34,077 nucleotides of DNA from Neobacillus thermocopriae (GTDB lineage: Bacteria; Bacillota; Bacilli; Bacillales; Cytobacillaceae). The position numbers and the translations under genes are program-made. Where the stretch lies: positions 1-34,077 of the forward strand of contig NZ_JAAIUV010000029.1 of NCBI RefSeq assembly GCF_010975035.1, given 5' to 3'. Positions 8,568 through 16,114 of the stretch are shown here, one piece after another. The notes beneath the pieces are model-generated. The model had not been told where the DNA came from and did not search any database. It worked only from the letters and a program-made list of their open reading frames with translations. The first letter of the stretch is position 1. Each line of letters opens with the position of its first letter.

Positions 8568-10157
8568 ATGAATGAAGTTTCGGTTGGTTACTATCCCTTA
8601 ATTATTATCATTGCAACAGGGTTAACCATAATATCTTTATATTTTGTTTTAAATAGGTTTACATTCACAAAATCATCTAATAAGAATAAACGATTTCTCT
8701 ATCTTGGTAGTAAACGACCAGTCACATCTAATATGAATCTAATGGATATCAATAAGGCGATTGATGTTTCGACAATTGTGGTAGTTATGGATTCGACTGG
8801 AACCATTACTTATGTAAATCAAAAATTTGAAGAAATTTCCCAGTACTCAAAAGAAGAAATTGTTGGTAAGAACCATCAGTTATTGGATTCTGGGTACCAT
8901 TCGAAAGAGTACTTTCAAAATATATGGAGTACAATTCAAGCTGGTGAGATATGGAGAGGGGAGATCTGCAACAAAGCAAAGGATGGATCTATTTATTGGG
9001 TAGATACAACCATCGTTCCATTTTTAGATATACAAAAGAAACCTGTTAAATTTATTGCCATTCTCTCGGATATTACGAAGAGAAAAATAGCGGAACAAAG
9101 TTTGCGGGAATCGATCAAGGAAGTTCAAGATATCACTTTTGCCCTTAATCAGTCATCAATCGTTGCTATAACGGATGAAAAAGGAATAATCACTTTTGTG
9201 AACGAGAAGTTTTGTGAAATCTCAAAATACGAAAAAGAAGAGTTAATGGGGAAAGATCACAGGTTATTAAACTCTGGGTATCATCCGAAAGAGTTTTTTA
9301 AAGAATTATGGAAAACGATTGGTGGAGGTAAAGTGTGGAAAGGGGAGATTCGAAACAAGGCAAAAGACGGAACTTATTATTGGGTAGATACAACCATTGT
9401 TCCATTCTTAAATGATAAAGGGAGACCATACCAGTATCTTTCGATTCGTAATGATATAACGGAACGAAAAAAACAAGAGGAACTGCTCCATCGTCAAGAT
9501 AAATTGGCTGCGGTTGGTCAGTTGGCTGCAGGGGTGGCTCATGAAATTAGAAATCCGTTAACTTCCATGAAAGGGTACGCAGAATTTTTACAATTAGATG
9601 AAAAAGATCCTGAACGAATTGAATTTTTAAATATCATACTTGATGAAATTGAGAGAGTTAACAACATTGTGGAAGACTTTATGGTATTGGCAAAACCAAA
9701 GGATGTGGAATTGGAAGAAAAGAACTTAGTCTCTATCATCAAAAATGTGGTGTCTCTACTTGAATTTGAAGCAAGGAAAAACCATGTTTGCATTCATTTA
9801 GACTATGATCAAGATATCATTCAAATAATATGTGATGAAAATCGTTTAAAACAAGTATTTTTGAATATAATAAAAAACGGAATTGAAGCGATGCCAAGTG
9901 GTGGAGATCTCCATGTTAGAATGAGAATCCATGAAAACAATATCCACATTTCAATTCAAGATACAGGTGTTGGAATACCAAAGGACAAACTGAACAAATT
10001 AGGTGACCCTTTCTTTACCACTAAAAAAAATGGTAATGGGCTTGGATTAATGGTTAGCTTTAAAATTATTGAAAATCATAATGGTAAAGTTTTTGTTGAG
10101 AGTAAACCGAATAAAGGAACAACTTTTAATATATTTTTGCCTACAAGATCAACTTAA
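8568..10157 (+). CDS. Sensor histidine kinase with two PAS domains
   Basis: About 529 residues. One N-terminal membrane helix (about 8-28) is followed by two tandem PAS/PAC units (about 58-170 and 185-300) that closely resemble each other: both carry GKxHxLLxSGYH and the YWVDTTIVPFL strand, suggesting internal duplication. HisKA follows with His325 in GVAHEIRNPLTSMKG, and HATPase_c has the N-box NIIKNGIEAM, G1 DTGVGIP and G2 GNGLGL. No response regulator gene is adjacent, so it is an orphan kinase, in style like the sporulation kinases that feed the Spo0F/Spo0A phosphorelay; that role is inference. The start may instead be TTG 8562, since GGGGG at 8552-8556 fits either. Confidence 0.9.
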   Translation: MNEVSVGYYPLIIIIATGLTIISLYFVLNRFTFTKSSNKNKRFLYLGSKRPVTSNMNLMDINKAIDVSTIVVVMDSTGTITYVNQKFEEISQYSKEEIVGKNHQLLDSGYHSKEYFQNIWSTIQAGEIWRGEICNKAKDGSIYWVDTTIVPFLDIQKKPVKFIAILSDITKRKIAEQSLRESIKEVQDITFALNQSSIVAITDEKGIITFVNEKFCEISKYEKEELMGKDHRLLNSGYHPKEFFKELWKTIGGGKVWKGEIRNKAKDGTYYWVDTTIVPFLNDKGRPYQYLSIRNDITERKKQEELLHRQDKLAAVGQLAAGVAHEIRNPLTSMKGYAEFLQLDEKDPERIEFLNIILDEIERVNNIVEDFMVLAKPKDVELEEKNLVSIIKNVVSLLEFEARKNHVCIHLDYDQDIIQIICDENRLKQVFLNIIKNGIEAMPSGGDLHVRMRIHENNIHISIQDTGVGIPKDKLNKLGDPFFTTKKNGNGLGLMVSFKIIENHNGKVFVESKPNKGTTFNIFLPTRST

Positions 10158-10546
10158 AGCTTGGAGGTTAGCATTTTTGAGTAATTGAAAAAATAAAATA
10201 AACGCATTATTAGTAAAGTTGTTGTTTTGGGAAATATGTATATTGATGGGAAAGTGATGAGGATTCACATAGAAATGTGTTAGGGGATTCATCAAATGAA
10301 AAAGCCGTCCTACTAAGAGGATGGCTTTTTACTTTTTTGGTTCACTCTAAGTTGATTCCGCACTTAAATTACTAACACACAAAATGGGCGATATTTTTTA
10401 TCCTACCGAAATAGGTTGTTAGACTATAAGATTTACCTACCATTACTTAATTAGGCCTTACGTGTCAGCAACAATTTTCACAATCTACATTTTTTAAAAT
10501 AATCATCTATAATTGAGGGAGAGATAAAAAAATGTATAGCCTGTTT
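10158..10546. other. Intergenic region with one terminator and no gene
   Basis: Apart from the hairpin at 10299-10332 I see no convincing gene here. Short frames lack ribosome binding sites, and no riboswitch or tRNA pattern is visible. Confidence 0.6.
10299..10332 (+). terminator. Terminator downstream of the histidine kinase
   Basis: AAAAAGCCGTCCT pairs with AGGATGGCTTTTT (one G-T mismatch), followed by a T-rich tract. It lies about 140 bp after the kinase stop codon. Confidence 0.75.
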
Positions 10547-10831
10547 TTATTTGTTATTTCCAGCTTCTATTAAAAGGAAAATAGCAGTAATAATATGTAA
10601 AAACCAACCCACAATTGGGATAAGTCCGACGACAGAAGAAACAATGCCTAATATAGGACCAGTTTTTACCTTTCCTTCTTTATTGGAGTAAATTAAGGTA
10701 ATGATGTGTAAGACTAACATAATAGCTAATGGAGCCCAATTCCATAATATGATAAAAAAGCCTCCGAGTATAGGAATACCTAAAAAGGCTTCTAACCCTC
10801 CAGCTACCCATTTTAAATTACGACTCACCAT
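10547..10831 (-). CDS. Small hydrophobic membrane protein, unknown function
   Basis: A 94-residue protein with two to three hydrophobic segments (about 16-45 and 58-90) joined by a short basic loop (SNKEGKVKTG). GGGGGATG precedes ATG 10831 with good spacing. The glycine- and isoleucine-rich helices (GIPILGGFFIILWNW, VVGLIPIVGWFLHIITAIFL) look like a genuine membrane protein. I do not recognise a family. It is monocistronic. Confidence 0.65.
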   Translation of the reverse strand: MVSRNLKWVAGGLEAFLGIPILGGFFIILWNWAPLAIMLVLHIITLIYSNKEGKVKTGPILGIVSSVVGLIPIVGWFLHIITAIFLLIEAGNNK

Positions 10832-11120
10832 AATAAAACATCCCCCTAACAGAATATGGTGAAATCATAATAGATAATTTTAATTAGGTCAATTTATCTG
10901 AGAAAAAATTATTATTATTTATCAAAAAGATTATTACCTTTACAAGATTATAAAATAAATAGATAGTAAAAAATATTCTCTAGTTTCTATGTTTATGGAT
11001 AATAAAAAGATGGAAAGGGAGAAAATGTTATAAAATAAACATTCTATAATATTTTTTACGGAAGTCCCGTAAATGAAGGTTAATCCCTCTGCCATTTGAA
11101 ATAAATGGCATATATAAATG

Positions 11121-11150
11121 AAACAAGCCGGATATTTATCCGGCTTGTTT
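11121..11150 (-). terminator. Terminator overlapping the narK stop codon
   Basis: AAACAAGCCGGAT and ATCCGGCTTGTTT form a perfect 13-bp stem with a 4-nt loop. The right arm is the last five codons of narK (stop at 11136-11138), so the coding end doubles as half of the terminator. Confidence 0.8.
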
Positions 11151-12437
11151 GACGATTACTTTTGTAACAGTTGCTTTTCTTTGATAATAATACCAGTTTA
11201 ATCCAATGGAGATTACGTAAAAGGCAATGAAGAAATAAAATGCTGGTACATAGGAACCAGTTGTGTTGACAGACCATCCAAATAATTTTGGTATTAAGAA
11301 AGAACCATATGCAGCAAATGCAGCTGTGAAACCAATAACTGGTGCAGCCTCTTTTGGAATAAAGATGCTTGGTATCATTTGAAATGTTGATCCAGAACCA
11401 ATTCCACTGGCTATAAATAAAACTAAAAATGAAACTAAGAAACCAGCAAACTGTTTTGAATTTAAGAAGTAAATGACACCAAATACGCCAATTGCCATAG
11501 TGACTAATACAAAGGCAGTTACTTTTGCACCACCAAATTTATCAGATATCCATCCACCAATAGGTCTGGCTGCAGCTCCAACTAAGGCACCAAGAAAGGC
11601 GAGTGAAACGTATTCTGGAAATTGAGATCTTAATAATAAAGGAAATGCTGCAGAGTAGCCAATAAAAGAACCAAATGTTGCTATATATAGAATGGTCATA
11701 ATCCAAGTGTGTTTACGTTTTACGATAACAAATTGATCTTTTACAGATTGCTTTGCTCCAGGAACATTATCCATTTTAAATAATGCAAGGAATGTCATGA
11801 TTATGATCGGGATTACCCAAATAAAGGCTGCATTTTGTAACCAAACCTCTTGCCCATTTGCTAAAACTTGTTTATTCCCAATCAACGCAAATGTACCGGA
11901 TGAGATAACTAATGGAGTTACGAATTGTACAACAGAAACCCCCATATTGCCTAAACCGCCATTAATACCAAGTGCTGTTCCTTTTTCTTTTTTCGGGAAT
12001 AAGAAGCTAATATTGGCACTTGAAGAAGAGAAATTTCCTCCCCCTAAGCCACATAAGGCAGCGAGTAATAGCATAACAGAATAGGGGGTATTAGGGTTTT
12101 GAACAGCTATTCCGATTCCAATTGTTGGTATGGCTAATATTGCTGTTGAAATGACAGTCCAGTTTTTACCTCCAATCGAACCTACAGCAAAAGTATAAAC
12201 AAATCGAAGAGTTGCACCAACTAGACCAGGTATTGCCGCAAGGGTCAATAATTGTGCCTCTGTAAAATTGAACCCAATATCATTCAGTCGAACGGCAACA
12301 ACAGACCAAATTTGCCAAACAATAAAAGCAAGCATTAAAGATGGAACAGAGATCCAAAGATTACGTCTCGCATGTTTTTTACCTTCATTATTCCAGAATT
12401 TTTCGTCCTCTGGGTTCCAATATGTTATTCGCGGCAT
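11136..12437 (-). CDS. narK: Nitrate/nitrite transporter NarK (MFS)
   Basis: A 433-residue, 12-helix major facilitator protein of the NarK family, which takes up nitrate and/or exports nitrite at the cytoplasmic membrane. The conserved substrate-binding Arg of helix 2 is in GATLRFVYTF (about residue 78), and the nitrate signature GLGGGNFSSSSANISFLFP lies in helix 5 with its counterpart in the second half. AGGAGGAAACAAT precedes ATG 12437. An FNR-like box with a -10 element lies upstream (12495-12538). The next gene upstream (12643-14148) is a second NarK-type protein with its own promoter and terminator, so the two are separate units, probably with a shared anaerobic signal. Nitrate reductase genes are not in the window. 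Confidence 0.93.
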   Translation of the reverse strand: MPRITYWNPEDEKFWNNEGKKHARRNLWISVPSLMLAFIVWQIWSVVAVRLNDIGFNFTEAQLLTLAAIPGLVGATLRFVYTFAVGSIGGKNWTVISTAILAIPTIGIGIAVQNPNTPYSVMLLLAALCGLGGGNFSSSSANISFLFPKKEKGTALGINGGLGNMGVSVVQFVTPLVISSGTFALIGNKQVLANGQEVWLQNAAFIWVIPIIIMTFLALFKMDNVPGAKQSVKDQFVIVKRKHTWIMTILYIATFGSFIGYSAAFPLLLRSQFPEYVSLAFLGALVGAAARPIGGWISDKFGGAKVTAFVLVTMAIGVFGVIYFLNSKQFAGFLVSFLVLFIASGIGSGSTFQMIPSIFIPKEAAPVIGFTAAFAAYGSFLIPKLFGWSVNTTGSYVPAFYFFIAFYVISIGLNWYYYQRKATVTKVIVKQAG

Positions 12438-12494
12438 ATTGTTTCCTCCTAATATACATCTTTAAATAATAAATGATTCGTTGTTTCCACTGAT

Positions 12495-12538
12495 AATATA
12501 AACGAGATGATTGAAATAATTTTGTGATAAACATCACA
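12495..12538 (-). promoter_or_regulatory. FNR-type promoter of narK
   Basis: TGTGATAAACATCACA at 12523-12538 is a perfect TGTGA-N6-TCACA box, the FNR/CRP-family consensus used by Bacillus Fnr. On the minus strand TATATT (12495-12500) lies downstream at the spacing expected when the box is centred near -41 to -43, a class II activated promoter. No good -35 is needed in that arrangement. Confidence 0.75.
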
Positions 12539-12604
12539 AAAAAGGTGAAGGATTTGTGAACTCATGGAGTTTGACAAAAAGTTGTAAAAATTTTTTGTAA
12601 CACG

Positions 12605-12640
12605 AAAAAGGAGATCATCCTAAATGAAGATCTCCTTTTT
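12605..12640 (-). terminator. Terminator of the narK-PAS gene
   Basis: AAAAAGGAGATC and GATCTCCTTTTT form a perfect 12-bp stem right after the stop codon of the minus-strand gene, with A/T runs on both sides. Confidence 0.85.
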
Positions 12641-12642
12641 TG

Positions 12643-14148
12643 CTAGTTATTTTTGTTTTTTTCATGTTCTTCGTTAAACATTCCTACATAATTCTTTGTT
12701 TCACCGGAATCGTCTTTTATTGCCGTAATTGTCAACCATTCTTTATAAATTTCATTATTTTTTCGTTTATTCCAAATGTATCCTTCCCAATAGCCATTTG
12801 ATAGTAGGCTATCCCACATTTTTTCATAAAATTCTTGGCCGTGCTCGCCTGACTGTAGCACACTCATCGTTTTTCCAATTACTTCTTCTTGAGTATAACC
12901 GGTAATTCTTGTGAAAGCAGGATTTACCCGGAGTATCGTTCCATTTACATCTGTTACACAGATTCCATCTACTGCTTGGTTTACAATTTTAGAAGTTATA
13001 TCAAGTCTTTCTTGATAATATAGCCAAACAACAATAACCAAACTCGCTAAAGAAAATTCAGATAGTGACATAAATCCAATCGCATAATGACCAGTAAGGT
13101 TAAAGAGTATGGTTAAAATAATTGGAGGGAAAAAACCTCCAAGACCTCCCATTGCGGAAACAATACCGTTTACAATTCCTGCTTGTTTTGAAAAGTAGAG
13201 TGGAACTAATTTAAATATTGCTCCATTGCCAATCCCTGCAAAAAAGGCAACTAACAAACACCCAAAGGAATATATAGGTAATGAAGGTGTAAAAGATAAA
13301 AGGAATCCTGCAAAGGTAAGGCTAAAAAATACAGCCATGAGAATTAGAAAAGGATTAATTTTATCACCTAGCCAGCCACCCACGGGCCGAAAAATAGTGG
13401 CGAGGGCGATAAAACCAGCTGTACGTAATCCAGCATCTACTTTGGTTAATTCAAAATGGTTAACTAAAAACGAAGGAAGATAAATGGTAAATGCGACAAA
13501 AGAACCAAATGTAATAAAGTAAAACAAACTTAAAAACCATAGTTTTGGATTTTTATAAACATTTTTTATCTGTTCTGTTAGAGGGTGATTTACTCTTTTC
13601 TCATTTCGGTCACCTAGAAAAAAGTTAAGAATGGCAAAAGCTAAAACGATGATTAAATAGATGTTAACGGTTGTTCGCCAGCCAAAATTATCCGCAAGAA
13701 CAGGAGCTAAAAAGGAAGTAATCGCTGTTCCAATGTTACCAGCTCCATAAATTCCATTGATGAAACCATGTTTTTCCTTTGGATAATATTTTGGTAATGA
13801 TGTAACACCAACTGAAAATAATGCTCCCCCAATCCCTAATAAAAAACCACCAATGATTAACATAAATAATGAATTTGCCATACTAATAATGACAATTGGG
13901 ATCGTTAAAACAATCAAACTAATAGTAAATAATAATCTCGCTCCAAATCGATTGGTCCAATATCCTATTGGTACTCGTAATAGCGATCCTAGAATAACAG
14001 GAACTGCGGTTGCCCAAGCGATTTGTGTGGAAGTTAGTTGAATATCTGTCTTAATATAAGGCATAAGTGAAGAAATGAGCACCCATACCATAAATCCTGC
14101 CACAAGACTTCCAGTCTGAATATAAAGTTGTTTTGTACCTTGATTCAT
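12643..14148 (-). CDS. NarK/NasA-type MFS transporter with C-terminal PAS domain
   Basis: 501 residues. Residues 1 to about 385 are a 12-helix NarK/NasA-like transporter: helix-2 Arg in GSLLRVPIGYW (about 57), nitrate-signature-like GIGGALFSVGVTSLPKYYP (about 104) and its second-half partner GIGNGAIFKLVPLYF. Directly after the last helix and a short linker (YYQERLDITSKIVNQAV), residues about 393-495 form a PAS domain (GICVTDVNGTILRVNPAFTRITGY...EEVIGK...NYVGMFNE). The PAS would sit in the cytoplasm and could sense redox, a ligand or the transport state. No kinase or cyclase domain follows. AAGGGGG precedes ATG 14148. A TATAAT and an FNR-like box lie upstream. MFS carriers normally end after helix 12, so this fusion is unusual. 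Confidence 0.9.
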   Translation of the reverse strand: MNQGTKQLYIQTGSLVAGFMVWVLISSLMPYIKTDIQLTSTQIAWATAVPVILGSLLRVPIGYWTNRFGARLLFTISLIVLTIPIVIISMANSLFMLIIGGFLLGIGGALFSVGVTSLPKYYPKEKHGFINGIYGAGNIGTAITSFLAPVLADNFGWRTTVNIYLIIVLAFAILNFFLGDRNEKRVNHPLTEQIKNVYKNPKLWFLSLFYFITFGSFVAFTIYLPSFLVNHFELTKVDAGLRTAGFIALATIFRPVGGWLGDKINPFLILMAVFFSLTFAGFLLSFTPSLPIYSFGCLLVAFFAGIGNGAIFKLVPLYFSKQAGIVNGIVSAMGGLGGFFPPIILTILFNLTGHYAIGFMSLSEFSLASLVIVVWLYYQERLDITSKIVNQAVDGICVTDVNGTILRVNPAFTRITGYTQEEVIGKTMSVLQSGEHGQEFYEKMWDSLLSNGYWEGYIWNKRKNNEIYKEWLTITAIKDDSGETKNYVGMFNEEHEKNKNN

Positions 14149-14240
14149 CTAAAATCCCCCTTGAATCCAATCAAAATGTATTATCCCCTTCATTTCTCAA
14201 ATTAATCTAACTCCATAAATAATAAAATTTTCTTCACAAA

Positions 14241-14283
14241 ATTATAGTTATCTTTCATGAACCTGTATGTGAGATACCTCACT
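14241..14283 (-). promoter_or_regulatory. FNR-type promoter of the narK-PAS gene
   Basis: TGTGAGATACCTCACT (14268-14283) matches TGTGA-N6-TCACA at 9 of 10 defined bases. On the minus strand a perfect TATAAT (14241-14246) places the box centre 41.5 bases before the implied transcription start near 14234, exactly the class II geometry. Confidence 0.75.
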
Positions 14284-14386
14284 CAAATGATTATTTTTAT
14301 TGCAAGGATTTAAATAATAATAATAATTGACAGAATGGAAAAAGTAGAGAAAAGGAATAATCTTTCGCAGTCAAGGAGGTAGCATC

Positions 14387-15040
14387 ATGGCAAAGCAATA
14401 TGCAGTAATTGGACTGGGGAGATTTGGATCAAGTGTTGCTGCTAGGTTATATGAATCTGGTCAGGAAGTACTTGGAGTGGATGTCAATATGGAGAGGGTA
14501 GAAGACTCAAATGAGTTCGTTACACACGCAGTGATTGCTGATTCTACAGATCCTGAAAGCTTAAAAGCAATTGGCATTCGTAATTTTGATACGGTAATTG
14601 TAGCGATTGGAAATGATATCCAAGCTAGTATATTAAGTGTTTTACTATTGAAAGAATTAGGCGTTAAAAAAGTGATAGCTAAGGCATTAAATAAGTTACA
14701 CGGCCAAGTTTTGGAAAAAGTAGGGGCTGATTGGGTGATTTTCCCGGAAAGAGATATGGGAATTCGAGTGGCTCATCAACTTTTATCTCCCAATGTACTA
14801 AATTTTATAGAAATATCAAAGAATTATAGTGTAGAGGAGGTAAGAGCTACTGAGAAAATGAAAGATAAAACACTAAGAGAGCTGGATATACGAGCGAAGT
14901 ATAATCTTAGTGTAATTGCCATTCGAAAGGATCATGAATTAACAATTTCTCCGCCACCAGATAAAATTATTGACGAGGGAGATGTTCTTGTAGTAATTGG
15001 AGAAAATCGTGACCTTGAACGATTTGCCAATTTAAGTTAA
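14387..15040 (+). CDS. ktrA: KtrA/TrkA-type potassium channel regulatory subunit
   Basis: A 217-residue cytosolic protein with two RCK domains. RCK_N (1 to about 135) has the Rossmann motif GLGRFGSS and the acidic strand end GVDVN that binds adenine nucleotides. RCK_C (about 137-217) is the domain that binds c-di-AMP in KtrA/KtrC homologues. It gates a KtrB/KtrD membrane channel, whose gene is not adjacent; orphan KtrC-like subunits are known in Bacillus, so ktrC is an equally good name. AAGGAGG lies before ATG 14387. It is divergent from the narK-PAS gene across a 238-bp spacer. A TTGACA is present at 14327-14332, but I see no convincing -10 for this gene. Confidence 0.88.
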   Translation: MAKQYAVIGLGRFGSSVAARLYESGQEVLGVDVNMERVEDSNEFVTHAVIADSTDPESLKAIGIRNFDTVIVAIGNDIQASILSVLLLKELGVKKVIAKALNKLHGQVLEKVGADWVIFPERDMGIRVAHQLLSPNVLNFIEISKNYSVEEVRATEKMKDKTLRELDIRAKYNLSVIAIRKDHELTISPPPDKIIDEGDVLVVIGENRDLERFANLS

Positions 15041-15225
15041 AGCGATAGAATAAATGAGTCTTATTTGAGATGAACTGTAAACTGCTAGAGATAAAAAATT
15101 GATACTGCAGCCTATGGACAAGCATACTTCTATGGAAAAGAAGAACAATTAGTATGAACAGAGAAGCTTATGGAAGTTTCGTAAAGAGGGAAGGATTAGG
15201 AATAGAAGTTTAAAAAAAATTTTGT

Positions 15226-15252
15226 AGGCAGGAGAAATATATCCTGCCTTTT
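15226..15252. terminator. Terminator of sspH
   Basis: AGGCAGGA and TCCTGCCT flank an 8-nt loop; T-rich tracts follow on both strands. It lies between ktrA (+) and sspH (-). Confidence 0.75.
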
Positions 15253-15273
15253 TCAATTTTATTCGTTTATACA

Positions 15274-15453
15274 TTACTCTTCTTGAAGTTCACTAATATT
15301 AACAATGGTCCGTTCTTCTAGCGGCCCTCTCAAATGGACAGTTGCTGTTGTGCCATCTTCATTAAGTTTATCAATCCAAACAGATACCCCATTATACTTC
15401 ACTTCAACATCTGCTGGAGAAGATAATATCTGCTTTACACGGTTTGCATTCAT
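15274..15453 (-). CDS. sspH: Small acid-soluble spore protein, H-type
   Basis: A 59-residue frame opens at ATG 15453 behind AAGGGGGAT. The protein begins MNANRVKQILSSPADVEV and continues with YNGVSVWIDKL, an acidic turn and VNISEL near the end. This is the H-type SASP layout (MnxxRAkeIlxSPxxxeVxYnGvpVwI). These proteins are made in the forespore under SigG-type control and are minor spore-core components. No membrane segment is present. I did not locate a SigG promoter with confidence. Confidence 0.82.
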   Translation of the reverse strand: MNANRVKQILSSPADVEVKYNGVSVWIDKLNEDGTTATVHLRGPLEERTIVNISELQEE

Positions 15454-15546
15454 TACTAATCCCCCTTAGGTTTTCTTGTTATTTTGTAATTGAATGAAGA
15501 TATATTTCAGGTTTTATTAAGTTATACATTTGATAATAATCTTGGT

Positions 15547-15744
15547 TTACCGCTCAAAAGGGTAATCAATATGTACCCCATTTATAGTACCCGGTTGATA
15601 ATCGTCCTCTAAACTTTTTAAATAGTTCTTTAGTTCTATTTGTAATTCTTTAGGTGCACCAGGTTTTAAATGCCAATTTCCTGGTTCATCAACAAAGTAT
15701 GGGCTTTTTGTAAAATTGGGCCTCATTCTTGGCAATGAACTCAT
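15547..15744 (-). CDS. Small hypothetical protein, 65 residues
   Basis: ATG 15744 follows AAGGAAAGGG. The sequence is soluble and rich in Pro, aromatic residues and charges (RMRPNFTKSPYFVDEPGNWH), with a helical stretch around residues 28-46 and the end HIDYPFER. I do not know the family. A reasonable ribosome binding site and protein-like composition support a real gene. Confidence 0.6.
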   Translation of the reverse strand: MSSLPRMRPNFTKSPYFVDEPGNWHLKPGAPKELQIELKNYLKSLEDDYQPGTINGVHIDYPFER

Positions 15745-16053
15745 CCCTTTCCTTAGTTTTTGAAGGTTTTCCTTTCATTATTGTTAACCATGAACCAGCG
15801 AATTCATTCCAAAAATGAGGCTAAATGTGGATTGCAAGGTAAGATTGTTCCTTTATATGATACTTTTAATGTGATTTCCAAAAAAATCCGTAAATTTAGT
15901 ATGAAAGAATGAAATTCATCATTTGATGAAACTATATGGTTTGATATTCGTCATATACATATGAAGTTGAATGGAGTCATGTCCAACATAAAACACGCAT
16001 AAAAATAAATGGATATCTAATTGGTGTTGAGTGGTTTTTCTTTTTTTTGGAAA
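15745..16053. other. Intergenic region without a recognisable gene
   Basis: This AT-rich spacer lies between the small gene on the minus strand and the LTA synthase promoter. No ribosome-binding-site-supported frame, RNA gene or repeat stands out. Confidence 0.55.
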
Positions 16054-16064
16054 TGTGGTATAGT
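16054..16064 (+). promoter_or_regulatory. Extended -10 promoter of the LTA synthase gene
   Basis: TATAGT (16059-16064) is preceded by TG one base upstream (16056-16057), an extended -10 element. The -35 region is only T-rich. The implied start is about 45 nt before the ATG at 16115. Confidence 0.5.
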
Positions 16065-16114
16065 AATAGCGGTTCGTTTACCGAAGTATGGTAAGTGAGA
16101 GGAGAAATTTTGTA

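Noticed and set aside
10332..10546. Search for a small RNA or tRNA in the gap after the histidine kinase
   Set aside because: No cloverleaf, no conserved hairpin and no promoter-terminator pair beyond the kinase terminator.
13226..13483. 85-codon plus-strand frame in the transporter-PAS gene
   Set aside because: It is the antisense shadow of membrane helices and has no ribosome binding site.
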